NCBI GenBank assembly: GCA_036346225.1
Contig: JARFIW010000453.1
Span: forward strand, 7,874,001 to 7,938,000
DNA length: 64,000 bases
Source: Platerodrilus igneus
Taxonomy: Eukaryota > Arthropoda > Insecta > Coleoptera > Lycidae
Direction: 5' to 3'
Shown here: in pieces, positions 34,216 to 45,344 of the stretch
Layout: every line of letters starts with the position of its first letter
Numbering within the stretch: position 1 is the first letter of the stretch
Made by a program: the position numbers and the translations under genes
The notes under the pieces: model-generated
The model's input: the letters and a program-made list of their open reading frames with translations, nothing else
What the model was told of the DNA's origin: nothing
Databases searched by the model: none

Positions 34216-36790
34216 ATAATAAATAAATATGTTACTAATCTGAGTATTCGTGAAGATCCGAAGATTTAAAATTTTGTGTTTTGGTTTATATTCTTAATTT
34301 CATTTCTGTTTGAATTGGTTAGTAGTGTTCTAAATTTTGATTTAATGTCGGAAATAAAAATCATAACAATAAAACATGTCTGTAACCCTTGCGGTAATTT
34401 CGATAGCTACTGATGGTAGAGAAAAAGTGGACATGTATACGAAAAAACAAAGAATTAGTTCAAACACTTACCTTGTATGCGAGCGTAGTGAAGCACATTT
34501 ATGTTCATGCGGCCGTTCAAACGGATAACGAAGTAAACAAACTCTGTTGAATGCGTCCATCAAGTACGGGTAACAAAAGTCGACTCTTCTATGCGTTGAA
34601 GTGTAGCACATGTAATTTTGCGACTTTCTACAACAAAAATCGATACTACAATACCTCGTGTGTTTTTCAAGGTGATAAGAATGTTCCTGCACATGCGAGG
34701 AGCATATCAATATCGCGGCACTTTGTACAGGCGGTGTGTTTGAAGTAATACAGGGTACATAAAGTAACATTTCAATATACCGGGCGGACGCAAATAATCA
34801 ACAAACTTCAACTTTGAAAATAAATTAAGCGGTAAATTATACAATATAAACGGAACATACTTTAAGCAGTAAATTATATACAATATAAACGTAACAAGGT
34901 CTGTTTATTACTCTGATTAATAGGCGATAGACATTATGTATAATGCTAGGGCAGTTTAATTATTTCAATAGTTATTATCACATTGTCCCCTCATATTGGT
35001 CATTTTTCAAAACGCCCAGGCATTATGAATAATGTTTATTTAATCACTTGATCCATAACATATATATTCCGCATATGTGAGTACTTTTATTACATCCAAC
35101 GTGAAGAACAGAATAATTAAGTGAAAAAGGCTTTAATTCTAATTAACAAATAATACAAAGAGAAAGTGTTATAAAATTTCACGCACATTATCCAATTGAC
35201 AGAGCCCATAACTAATCTCCTATAAGACTATTAAGTTGCCTGATGCGTCAGGTCTCGTACACGCATTTATTCTAGGTGTTAAACTTAGAAAATCGTGCCG
35301 GCATTGTATAATTTGATAATCAAGGAAAATACTGCGTACGTCTAGTATTAAACAGCTTTGGCCCTTCGTATTTTCGGAGTCACGTCAGATCATCTAAAAG
35401 CAAGAAATACGGCAAAAGCAGGTTATATGGCAGTATATTTTCTTTGAAAATAAGAGTCGGTTGCTGAATAAGCACATCTTTATCGTCAGCTACCATTGCC
35501 CTTACACCAGCTATAACCATTTCCAACAAAAACACGACTACTTCGTTGAAACAACTTCTGCTATTCAGTGTAACAACAGTATTATAAGTGATAGCTTATC
35601 CTTAACGTGACTCACTGTTCACTAAAATTTGTTAAATGGAAATCGTTTTACACTTCGAACTTACAAGTTTTATAATTTCATTATCATACAAATAGCTTTG
35701 CTTATAACAAGCTTTATCTTAAAAATCTTCGACTTGATACAAAAATCCCACAAGAATTTTTCTTTTAAATTACTTGCACTCTGCTACTGTGATTTAAATT
35801 GAACGAGGGGTTTTGAAATGAAATCTGCTGCAGTACCTTGGAACTCTTTTATCTTAGTCCACTTCCATAAAAATATATTTGAGATATTTTATGGAATCTC
35901 TAAATTGAGTTTGAAGCAAAAGCCGGAAAGTAAAAGTATGCCAATATCACCGTCGAGAATATAGCCAGTAATCGATGAAACCACTACACCTACCGCAGTT
36001 TTTATTGCTTTGGGAGAGCCATTACCGAAAAATACGTACCATGTAATAAACGACAAATTTGTCATCAAGCGTGCTTTACTTTTATACCCGCAATAAAAGA
36101 GTTATCGCAAAATATTGCAATTTCTAAACGCTTTTCCACTCAGGTATGATGTTGTAATATCGTATGTTTGAAAGTAATATGGAGACTTTGAAAAATTATA
36201 CATGTAATTAACAAGATAAAATTATGTTACAAACGCCTTCATTCACTGGCCATAATAAAATTAATTCGTATATCTAGGAAAAAAAATAATTTGATTTCAA
36301 AAGGTTTTAATATATACAGGTCATCTTCCTTCTTGGTATAAAATTGCTGTATTTTCTATGACTCATCGCAATCCATCACTAGATACAAATGTTGCTTAAA
36401 AGGTTAGCACTAATTTGTAAAATAAACTCCGTGTGAATATTTTATTCTTTTCTAAAATTAAAAGCGCATAACTTATATTAAAATACATAAATTGCAAATG
36501 AAACAGTTCTCTGAATTTATCAAGTCGACATACTTAAAAACAATACACAAACATTTGTAGAATCATCTAATTAGAGCAATTCACATACTCCAATTAACAA
36601 GCTGTGACAACTAACAGACACCACACTGAAATATTTTCAGTAAAATTTTATGGCGAGGAACAACAACAGATTTTGTTTGTTATGTTTAAGAAATCAATTC
36701 ATTTAAATGAAATGTGCCAGTCCACGTATTGTAAAAAGCTCTCAGGTGGGGATTAATTCGCACAAAAGTTTTGGTTTGATCTTTAGCAAG
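34216..36790. other. No supported gene
   Basis: Contains a short duplication: taagcggtaaattatacaat at about 34827 and a near copy at about 34863, with a period near 36 bp. The ORFs at 34468-34770 (minus) and 34551-34748 (plus) overlap each other and lack motifs. Confidence 0.5.
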
Positions 36791-36797
36791 CTGTAGC

Positions 36798-37369
36798 TGA
36801 ACCAGTTCCCTCAGAAAGCTCAGATATTCCAGGGGTGCGGAAACGAGTGGTTGCCCTTGCAGATGTTGGCCCAGGCTAGTGGCAACCCCTTTCATGTGGT
36901 ATTTTCGTGATTCTTTAAGTTTTTACCTGTTACAATCTGTGGATATGTAATAATAACTCGTAGATGGATTTATGTAGTTTAATGAATTGTAACCAATGTC
37001 ACAAAATAAAAAACAAACACAGCTAAACTAAAAAAATGCAGCACGCACCGTAACTACCATGTGGCCAGCGGCGTTGCCATTAAAAAAAAACAAACAAAGA
37101 AACAATACTACAATTATAACTTATCTGTAAAATACAATCCAACTGATCCTCATTAGCATCCACTATCACTGCCACACTCTTACGGATAAATGTATAATTT
37201 ATTTGCAACGCAAAGTTTACAAATTAACTGGGTTCTAGAACAACCGACGCGCGTTTTGATAACGTGCCGCACTTTCTCGCACGCTTAACCCCGACTGACC
37301 CTTAACTATCGGACCAACTTAAACATTACGGATACTTCTACCTATTATTATAGGGGGCGGCCTAGTACA
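36798..37369 (-). repeat. 3' LTR of the Gypsy element (572 bp)
   Basis: On the minus strand it runs from TGTACTAGGCCGCC to GGGAACTGGTTCA. It matches 40825-41395 nearly base for base, apart from scattered substitutions and small A-run length changes. An AATAAA lies in its middle (minus strand, about 37200). The small ORF at 36686-36895 spans its edge and is not a gene. Confidence 0.95.
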
Positions 37370-37380
37370 TCACCCCGCTA
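37370..37380 (-). other. Polypurine tract
   Basis: The minus strand reads AGCGGGGTGA directly before the TG of the 3' LTR. This is the position and composition expected for the plus-strand DNA primer. Confidence 0.7.
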
Positions 37381-37448
37381 TAAGTTAAACTTAATTGCTA
37401 AACATATTTTTGTAATTAACTTGAACTTATACTTAATAATTACAGTGT

Positions 37449-38618
37449 TTAATTTTGATACGGTACAACATACGGTTTCAAATTCCTAACATTTTGTATA
37501 CCCAACAAGAGACCCCGAGTGTCGTCCCGTACTTCATAAGAATTTGGCTCGCGCTTAGCCACAATCGTAGCAGGCCCGGAATAAAGCAAAAAGAATTTCT
37601 TAATCTCCTTGTCTTCCGCAGAAGACTGGGGATGAGTACGAACCAGTACTTTATCACCAATCTTAAAATCAATACAATTTTTATGGGTCCTTTGATGGCG
37701 TAATTTACGTTTTTCAGCCTTAGATTTTAATTTATTATAAGCTAGTGTTATAATTTTATCCCTACCAACATCCGGTATGTTACTTGTAGGAAAAATAAGG
37801 TTTTTAATATTAGGGTTATCCATATGCTCATCAAAATGTAGTTCACGAGGGCTATACCCAGTCGAGTCATGGACTGCCCTATTAATCCATTTCCTTACTC
37901 TATCTAGCATCAAAGCCCACCCCCCATGAGCCGAGTAACACAATGATCTCAAAATACGCACAATTTCTTTATTCACCCGTTCCGTCTGGTTTCCCTGCGG
38001 AAAGTACACTGACGTGTGAGTTATCTTTACACCTAATAGGTTCAATGACTCTTTCCAATCTTTGCTCGTAAACTGGCTACCATTATCGGAAAGAATGATC
38101 CCTGGTTTACCAATCTCGATAAAATATTTCTTGACCAAACAACGAAGAATCGCAGCTGTATTAGCACGTTTAAGAGGGTGCAAAGTAATCAACTTACTGA
38201 AAGCGTCAATAATAACTAATAAGAAAGTCGCCCCCGCCCTTGATACTGGGAGCGGACCAATGAGATCAACACATACGATTTTGTTGGGCGCTTTAGGTAA
38301 AACACTATGATATTCGCCATAAATTCTAATCGAACTCTTCGCCTTCTGGCACAAATCGCAGCTTGAAATAATTTTTCGAATGAAATGTTTCATCCTCTGA
38401 AAATAATAATCACGATGCAGCATCTGGAAACACTTTTCCGCCCCAAAATGCCCATTATCTACATGTTCTTGCCAAATCAGTATACTTATTTGGGAAGCAG
38501 GCACACATACTTTAAACTCTGGCGAACCTTCGTAGCCTCGCCTAAATAAAACTCCCTGATACACCACAAACCAATCAGCGCACCTTTTCGGAACTTCCTC
38601 CTTCAATAATCTAGACAT
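37449..38618 (-). CDS. Gypsy integrase (Pol carboxy part), open
   Basis: 389 residues, the longest clean ORF in the window. The amino-terminal zinc-binding domain has H52, H57, C87 and C90 (H2C2). The catalytic core has D118 (CVDLIGPLP), D178 (LSDNGSQFTS) and E213 (GNQTERVN), so all three DDE residues are present. The carboxy part (about residues 300-385) is the DNA-binding barrel-like domain (FKIGDKVLVRTHPQ... LLYSGPATI). The protein would insert element cDNA into the genome. The true product was a Gag-Pol polyprotein, so the ATG is incidental. A stop lies about 60 bp upstream in frame, and RT is deleted. Expression of this ORF alone is doubtful. Confidence 0.9.
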   Translation of the reverse strand: MSRLLKEEVPKRCADWFVVYQGVLFRRGYEGSPEFKVCVPASQISILIWQEHVDNGHFGAEKCFQMLHRDYYFQRMKHFIRKIISSCDLCQKAKSSIRIYGEYHSVLPKAPNKIVCVDLIGPLPVSRAGATFLLVIIDAFSKLITLHPLKRANTAAILRCLVKKYFIEIGKPGIILSDNGSQFTSKDWKESLNLLGVKITHTSVYFPQGNQTERVNKEIVRILRSLCYSAHGGWALMLDRVRKWINRAVHDSTGYSPRELHFDEHMDNPNIKNLIFPTSNIPDVGRDKIITLAYNKLKSKAEKRKLRHQRTHKNCIDFKIGDKVLVRTHPQSSAEDKEIKKFFLLYSGPATIVAKREPNSYEVRDDTRGLLLGIQNVRNLKPYVVPYQN

Positions 38619-38619
38619 T

Positions 38620-39043
38620 ATTTTACAACAGAATTCGTCTTTCCCTAGCTCCTCAACAATATTTTTTATACCTAACTAGACCCCTTTACATATTTCCGAC
38701 TTCTTTAATGCACAAATTTCTGTCGGCACCCTCTAAAATTTTTTAAGTTTCTCCTTTCCCTTGATTGGATAACGCGATAGAGCATCCGCAAGGACATTCT
38801 CCTTTTTTAATTGAATTTTCTCATCTTTCTCTTCCGACACTTGGCAAACAGTCAACCGACCATCAGGTTTTGGTTCCATACTAAACAGTTTTTTGAAAAA
38901 TCGATTTTAATTTGATGATCAGCAAAAAAATCGCATCCGAAGATGACATCACGAATTAAATTCGGAACTACCAGACAAGGGTAAGCCAATTCGAAATCAT
39001 TAAATTTAAAATTTAAATAAAATTGATCCTTAACAATAGAATT
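38620..39043 (-). pseudogene. Protease carboxy end joined to RNase H carboxy end (RT deleted)
   Basis: Going downstream on the minus strand, the protease region ends in GCDFFADHQIKIDFSKNCL (about 38880-38940). In another frame this is followed within about 100 bp by NVLADALSRYP (about 38765-38800). The latter is the signature at the end of Gypsy RNase H, just before integrase. The normal 1.5 kb or more of RT and RNase H between them is absent, including the YxDD box. Two further stops occur before the integrase ORF. Confidence 0.75.
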
Positions 39044-39853
39044 CTAGCCCGTCGCACTCACCAAAATAGTTGATGTAAACGGCAAACGTAAAATATCGCT
39101 ATTAATTTGCGTTATCTTCAGAAAAAAGTCTTTTGAAATGCAGGTAACTTGACTACCCGAATCTACTAATTTTTGTACCAAAACTGTCTCAACCGTCGCT
39201 TCAATGGTCGGTGCCAACGCAACTGATTTTATATACTTTTTGTCTTCTAGTGAAAGGTCATCCCCGTTTTTATTAAATAACGCGGCCACAGCGGATGATC
39301 GATTTCCCCCTGGACTACTAACAGTTTGAGATTCGCGACGCCCTTCATCCCTATCACCATTATTGTAATTACTATTAGTATTATTTTCCCTATTTTCAGA
39401 GCGGGCACTATTACCGCCTCCAGCATTTGACGTATTTGATCTAAAATTGTAACGAGCGCTCCCGTTTTGTTCATTATTCGTACCTCTACCACGCCAATTC
39501 GTGTAGGAACTGTTATTATTATTATTGGGGTTCCGATTATAAGTTTCATCAATTTCCCTTAAGTAAGCTTCTACTTCATCAAAAGTTCTGGGCATGCAAT
39601 TTACAATACCTCGTTGAATTTCACTCGGAAAATGATTTTTTAATAAAGAAATAAGCGCACCTTCCTCAAGAGGAGTAGTTAAGAAATTTGCTTCTCTTAC
39701 CAACTTTAAAAAATAATCAGCCCTTGACCCCCTTTCGTAACACCCAAATTTAATTTTTGAAAAGTTTCTCTTCGTCAACCCCCAATACCGACTTAAAAAT
39801 AGCTCTTTAAATTCTTGAAATCCCTTACTTTTTCTTCCTTTAATACACCCCAA
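39044..39853 (-). pseudogene. Gypsy Gag (main part) plus protease start
   Basis: 269 open residues. FQEFKELFLSRYWG (about 13-26) and ADYFLKLVREA (about 46-56) are capsid-core patterns. An Asn/Gly/Arg-rich stretch follows (about residues 105-195) and stands in for a CCHC nucleocapsid. Then comes VDSGSQVTCIS (about 229-239), the D-S-G active site of the protease, so Gag and protease share one frame here. It ends at a stop within the protease. The upstream part of Gag is in other frames (next entries), so the gene is frameshifted. Confidence 0.8.
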
Positions 39854-39990
39854 TCCCGAGCTGAATTACGTAAATTACTAACGGTCAAAGGAACTTTTCT
39901 ACTTTCAGGAACTCCAGCTTCCAAAAATATTGTTTCCTGTTTTTTAATGAAAGTTACCGGATGCACAGATCCCCCGGGCACAAAGCACAA
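39793..39990 (-). pseudogene. Gypsy Gag middle segment, shifted frame
   Basis: 65 residues, including PVTFIKKQETIFLEAGVPES and NSARDWGVLKEEKVRDF. These resemble the region of Gag that precedes the EFK..FL..YW block, and bridge the gap between the amino-terminal and main pieces. The frame shifts at both ends. Confidence 0.6.
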
Positions 39991-40352
39991 ATTCGTACCC
40001 CCAGATCCTTATATAAACTCATATAATTATGATACCCAAAAGCCTCGGACGTGACGCCCCTGGTCTCTGGTTGGTGTACATGCACAATACCTTCATCCCT
40101 AACATATTCAACATCGCTAGCTTCTACTTGTTCTTTAACACGATTTACGTCAAAACTTAATTTGCTAATATTTGCAGCAATATTTACGTTCATTTGTTCA
40201 ATTGATTCCTTTAGGATGGCATTGTTACAATTCATACTATTAACAGCTGCAACTAGTTGTTTCAAAGCATCTGCGATATCAGGCTCGCCCATTTTATCAG
40301 CTTTTTCTAAATTACTTTGATCTTTACTACGCGTATTATACTTATGTGACAT
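39954..40352 (-). pseudogene. Gypsy Gag amino terminus
   Basis: 132 residues beginning MSHKYNTRS. Residues about 30-75 (ALKQLVAAVNSMNCNNAILK and on) look like a coiled coil. MSHKYNTRS-type starts are typical of Gag in insect Gypsy elements. The start codon is the first ATG after the PBS on this strand, which supports it as the real Gag start. A frameshift after about residue 120 breaks the gene. Confidence 0.7.
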
Positions 40353-40803
40353 TACATTTCAACAACAATCAAAAACATATTTCACCTTGAGGTGCGATCA
40401 TTAACTCTTAAGCTCTAAATTACTCTATTTACTTTTTTTTCCAAACTAACACAATAAACCCAACGAATTTCTCTGAATTGTCCACTCAAACTTAATGCAA
40501 CTTGGAATGTTATACCTCAATACCCAAACACCTAAAAATTAAACTTTTCCCAGTTCAGTCTCATTAACATTCCTAATACCAACTATTGTCCGTAAATACA
40601 ATTAACATGGACCTGGTTGTTGAATAACCGTTAACACTTATTAGAAATTAAAATGTACTGTTCGTTTCAAAGATGTCATTCAATGTTATCTAAATACCAA
40701 TAGCAGTAATTATTTACTAATGACCTTAGGTACCTGAACCTTTTCAAATTCTACGTAAACAACTCGAATCATTTACAGTTCCAGGTATTTGTGTAACAAG
40801 AAA

Positions 40804-40822
40804 ACGTCCCCGTTGGCGCCAA
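40804..40822 (-). other. Primer-binding site
   Basis: The minus strand reads TGGCGCCAACGGGGACG, starting three bases after the 5' LTR. TGG at the start pairs with the CCA end common to tRNAs. Which tRNA it matches would need a comparison with the tRNA set of the host. Confidence 0.75.
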
Positions 40823-40824
40823 AA

Positions 40825-41395
40825 TGAACCAGTTCCCTCAGAAAGCTCAGAAATTTCAGGGGTGCGGAAACGAATGGTTGCCCTTGCAGATGTTGGCCCA
40901 GGCTAACGGCAACCCCTCTCATGTGGTATTTTCGTGATTCTTTAAGTTTTTACCTGTTACAACCTGTGGATATGTAATAATAACTCGTAGATGGATTTAT
41001 GTAGTTTAATGAATTGTAACCAATGTCACAAAATAAAAAAACAAACACAGCTAAATAAAAAAAATGCAGCACGCACCGTAACTACCATGTGGCCAGCGGC
41101 GTTGCCATTAAAAAAACAAACAAAGAAACAATACTACAACTATAACTTATCTGTAAAGTACAATCCAACTGATCCTCATTAGCATCCACTATCACTGCCA
41201 CACTCTTACGGATAAATGTATAATTTATTTGCAACGCAAAGTTTACAAATTAACTGGGTTCTAGAACAACCGACGCGCGTTTTGATAACGTGCCGCACTC
41301 TCTCGCACGCTTAACCCCGACTAACCCTTAACTATCGGACCAACTTAAACATTACGGATACTTCTACCTATTATTATAGGGGGCGGCCTAGTACA
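40825..41395 (-). repeat. 5' LTR of the Gypsy element (571 bp)
   Basis: Pairs with 36798-37369. It runs from TGTACTAGG to CTGGTTCA on the minus strand. The internal ORFs (for example 40991-41182 on the plus strand) are shadows. Confidence 0.95.
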
Positions 41396-41399
41396 TAGC

Positions 41400-42380
41400 T
41401 CTGTTGGAATTCTGGGATTTTGAAAACGCAGATGGTCGATAATAGTTAAGGATTCTGATTAAATTGTGGTAAATAAGAAATGCCTGTTTGTGACGTCAAA
41501 ATTTTTTCAAGAGTAAATGACATAAGGTTTTAGTTTCGATTTCACTATATATTTAGCCTTTGAGCTTTGTAGCTCTATTGCTATAAGTATGATTCCCTTA
41601 AGCCACTAATAGCTGACAATATTAAGAAAATAGTTTTTCTGGTTGCACTGCTTAATACATAGCGTATAATATCAACCGCTTGTTTGAATAAACGGGCATT
41701 TATAACATTAAATGCAAATTTGAAGATCAATTTGTATGGGCTTTATTTTATAGAGGACGAATTCTTAATAAAAGTGATGATATGATATGATATATAATTC
41801 TGCCTATAGGAAATTTACCGAATGGTGTACAAAGTATAAATTTTACTCGATTTCCGAGAAAGTTTTGCTAGCCTATTTTTCCGAAGTAATTAAAAGTCAT
41901 CAACTACTTAGATTCTTTAGTTGACGCTCAGCGCTAAAATTAATATCATATTATTAACTTTTTTTCATTGCTGTTATTATTAGATTGATATGGGTTAGCT
42001 ATTTGTATTAAAATTCTTTTCTTAAATTGGCCAGTTTCTGGGAACTGATGTGACATCAATATTTGTGTTAACCTATTCAAAGCTTTCACAGGGCAAAGGT
42101 TGACCCATCGCCCATCCATGCTGGTTATTGACATCGTAGTACATTAAGTATACATCAGGGTTGGAAGTATCAAACATTGACAAATGTTTATTGTTCGCAA
42201 AGCAAGCTTGATCACCATTTTACTCGTTGACACATGCCTGCTTCTGTTTGATCTCCAAAGGTAGCTACATTTACGAAGACCCACGCATTGGATTATATCT
42301 GTTAATGTGAACACTCAAGTTAACTACATTTTCAAACTCTAACCGCTATCTCGCTCTTGGAAATCTTCCAAATCGACGTT
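41400..42380. other. AT-rich DNA, no gene seen
   Basis: Only a short tgatatgatatga run at about 41777 stands out. Confidence 0.5.
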
Positions 42381-42381
42381 A

Positions 42382-42383
<2 letters not shown>

Positions 42384-42432
<49 letters not shown>
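42384..42432. repeat. (AT)n microsatellite, about 49 bp
   Basis: Uninterrupted AT dinucleotides. They cut off the PolB-type leader relic on their right. Confidence 0.95.
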
Positions 42433-42433
<1 letters not shown>

Positions 42434-42922
42434 TCATTCATAAGCTTGGAACCAGATGCAATTTTATTCCTTCTAAAAAACGCTGTATTGACTTTAACAG
42501 CTTCGTCCATTTCAAATTGCGTTTTGAATCCTTCTCTTGAACATTTCTACACTCATTTAAGAATGCCTTTGTGTCTTAACCTTGAGGTAGCTAATTACTC
42601 CTGTGCGTATACATGCTTTGGAAACTGACACAGAGTCCTCCCAATACACTCTCGTTTTAGCCGTTTTCTTTTTAGTTGAATATCCCGCTCCTTTTCTCTG
42701 GGCTACTTGAAATTGTGATCGCATGGTCTTGATATTTTTCAATAAAGTCAACAACGTCTGCGTTTCACCAACAGATTTTGCATTACCAATCGCCTTGTTG
42801 ATACGTCGAATACCAATCTTGCACTGACGCAGACCTTCCATAATCGCACAGTCATTACGCGAGGTCCTTGTAAATCCGAAAAGAGCAGCAATATGCTGTA
42901 ACCAATCATTAAAGTTAGACAT
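42433..42922 (-). pseudogene. Amino-terminal leader of a second virus-like PolB-type protein, frameshifted
   Basis: The open part (42557-42922) is 121 residues. It holds RTSRNDCAIMEGLRQCKIGI and, near residues 104-114, CIRTGVISYL. Beyond the frame break the same protein continues in other frames (AFLNE, then VKVNTAFF) up to the microsatellite. The R.SRD..E.M...R...G and IRTGVI.NL......FL patterns recall large insect proteins that carry a virus-like DNA polymerase B further on (Polinton-like/viral PolB). Family assignment is inference from motif memory. No polymerase block is present, and downstream is (AT)n and AT-rich DNA. It differs from the 22.2-23.0 kb leader in having no zinc fingers. 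Confidence 0.5.
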
Positions 42923-43079
42923 GTCGCTTGTTCAACGTTCTACAGTAGAATGACAAAATTACACTACAGAAGCTTGGCGTGACAATCTCAGTGTCGTCTT
43001 GCGGGCCATTTAACTCTTGGGAGTTTTTCGGCTTGTTAATGTTTTTGTTCCTGGGTTGTTATGGTTTTTCTAACAGGTT

Positions 43080-43480
43080 GATCTTCAATAAATAAATAAA
43101 TAAGTATGTAGGACTGGATTCCAGAAAACCTGCTCCTGGAATCCTCTTGTTTTGGTGCAGTGAGCAGTTTCCCGGATCTTCCCTTTGGTTATCATCCAAC
43201 TACACAGTATTCCGGATCCTGGGTCCACTAGCCTGTGGTTTTCAACCGACAGGATGGCTACTCGCCACAGGCCGCTCCATCGTCAGGTAGCTCGTCTAAA
43301 CAGGACTGACGGATGTGCATCCCCGACGACTTCACTTGTGTACCCATTCCTCGGCACCCCGCATAGCTAGAGAACTCCCTCAGGACGTCACCGTTCCGCT
43401 GCTCACCTATGATCGCCCGAAGGCGGTGGTCGGAATACGCGAGTTGCTGCCTCGTCGGCGTCTGGGCAACAACTGACAAA
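43080..43480. other. GC-rich island of unknown origin
   Basis: Clearly more GC-rich than the rest of the window, with CpG and CCGG words. It begins after aataaataaataaataag (about 43088). Neither the plus ORF (43185-43370) nor the minus ORF (43258-43479) has a recognised domain. It may be part of the PolB-type element upstream of its ORF, or the body of an unidentified repeat. Confidence 0.4.
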
Positions 43481-43917
43481 ATTAACTCACGCTCCCGTAT
43501 TTATAGTATACCCCCACTCCAATCTAATATTAAATTCAAGGCCATCAATACAAGTCTCTTCTTTAATTTTCAGTTTTCTATACATGAAATTCAAAGCTAT
43601 ACCACTTTAGCCGCATCCTCATTTCGACCGATAGAACAGCATAAAGAGTGCACACGTCATTTATTTAGGCTCGGGTTTTATGCGCTACAGACTCACAGGC
43701 CTATGGCCCGGGACTATTGTGAAAAAAAAATATCCATTACTACTATGCATATATTTTTAATAAAATTTTAATTATTGACTATGGCTTATTTCTATGCTAA
43801 ATCATTAATATTAACAAATAGAACTCCTTTAAAATTATATCTAATTCCTTATACCAGTGATAGGGTATTCAAAGGTCATGTATACACCTTTAGAGCCTAC
43901 AATTGAAAAGGAATATA

Positions 43918-44905
43918 CAGGGATATTCTAGATGATGGACCCATTTTGAAAATTCGTATTTATTAAAGTACAAATCCAAAATGAACAACCGTTATACCTA
44001 TGAAAAGAGAAAGTTTCAAATTTTTTTTAATGCATTATAAATGTTCAATGTGTCCACCGTTTGCTGCACGGTAAACATCTACGCGGTAGGTATACTCCCC
44101 CCACAAATCGCTAAAAATTGTACGCCGTAAAAACGCGTCATCCTCCATCATTTGTAGCACATAACCACAAAATTTGAGACGCTTTTCTTTGACGTTAGGC
44201 TTGAGAGCCTGCAGAAGTTGTAATCGATAAAGCTTGTACAGCAAACGCCGTTTCAAAACTTTCCATACAGATGGTTGGGGTATTCCAAGTTCTCTACTAG
44301 CTCGATTAGTCGATTTCCGTGGACTGCGAACAAAACTTTCTTCACTCCGTCTGACATCATCCCCTGATACACGCTGTCGCTCTGTGATTTTTCCTTTACA
44401 CACACTTTCAGTCTGCCGAAATTGCTTAGCCCATCGGCTAATGATTCTTCTAGTTCGTGGTTCAATACCGAATTTGGTACGAAATGCCAGTTGCACACAA
44501 TTTGCGACTCACCTCTTGCGATCTCAAAAACGCAGCAAACCCTGTGCTTCACAGTAATCATCTCACTCCCAACTGACAGTAAAATGAAATGACGGCCTAT
44601 TGCCGTGTGGACTCTTCCGGCCGCTTCTGGAACCAAAGTCGCCCGCCTTTCCCGTTTGATTGGTATGTGAAACCGTATCACTACTGCCATGCACTCAGTA
44701 ACAGCAGTTATGCTGTCTCGTGTGCGGGGTGAATGTACCTACCGCGTAGGTATTTGCCGTGCAGCAAACGGTGGACACATTGAACATTTGTAATGTATAA
44801 AAAAAAAACAGAAACTTCCTTTCATTGGTATAACAATTGTTCATTTTGGATTTGTATTTTAATCAATACGAATTTTTAAAATGGATCCAGCATTTAGAAT
44901 GGGTA
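43918..44905 (-). mobile_element. Foldback DDE transposon with about 175-bp terminal inverted repeats
   Basis: The left arm (about 43918-44093) and right arm (about 44738-44905) are inverted copies, with close matches through atgttcaatgtgtccaccgt and outward through aaatccaaaatgaacaa. The arms enclose a broken transposase. The innermost part of both arms encodes the transposase carboxy terminus (ANGGHIEHL). This suggests the 5' arm is an inverted duplicate of the 3' end. Non-autonomous. Confidence 0.8.
44041..44690 (-). pseudogene. Transposase relic (arthropod DDE/Tc1-mariner-like, DUF4817-type leader)
   Basis: Read in two frames. The first (from 44690) contains the leader with VKHRVCCVFE; the second (from about 44496) gives FRTKFGIEPRTRRIISRWAKQFRQ, a helix-turn-helix, then FVRSPRKSTNRASRELGIPQ and LQLLQALKPNVKEKRLKFC. 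At IFSD, the first catalytic region, the sequence jumps to EYTYRVDVYRAANGGHIEHL, the normal carboxy end. The DDE catalytic core is therefore deleted. A frameshift lies near 44497. The family is a transposase group common in termites, cockroaches, spiders and moths. Confidence 0.75.
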
Positions 44906-45344
44906 TTATTGCATGAAAAAGTGAAAGTAAAAATAATAAACTTGTTCTGGTGACGTCACGCTGTTATGGGACGAATGATCTTCAAGGATACAAAAATGAG
45001 TAAAAATGACCTTAGACTTTCTCATAAGAAAATACATGTAAAAATGGCATTTTTTGCGCTCGTACGAAGGTAGCTACTCTACTGTTGTTATTTAATGAAA
45101 TGTCTGCAATTCCATTTTGGAATGCAATGTAATAACTGTTCTTTTTGTTACAGGTACGTGGGTCAGAGTATCTAATTGTATCAAACAATGCACTGAAAAT
45201 AATGTAAGGTAAGTGAATGTCAATTCGTAATCAAAGTACAAAGTTGTTTTCTTAAATGTCTTAGGATTAACATGTACATTCAGTTACTTTAATTGGGTGT
45301 GCACCTCTTTAAGCGTTTCGAGTTTTTAGCAAATTTTGAATTTT

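Larger units (their letters stand above)
36798..41395 (-). mobile_element. Ty3/Gypsy LTR retrotransposon, internally deleted, with target-site duplication
   Basis: A structurally bounded element of about 4.6 kb on the minus strand. It has LTRs (571-572 bp), a PBS next to the 5' LTR, a polypurine tract next to the 3' LTR, and tagc duplicated at 36794-36797 and 41396-41399. The internal order on the minus strand is Gag, protease, a junction where RT and most of RNase H are missing, then integrase. By eye the LTRs differ at roughly a dozen positions, about 2 percent, so the insertion is fairly recent. It cannot make cDNA itself, but it could be mobilised by an intact relative that shares its PBS and packaging signals. 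Confidence 0.92.
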
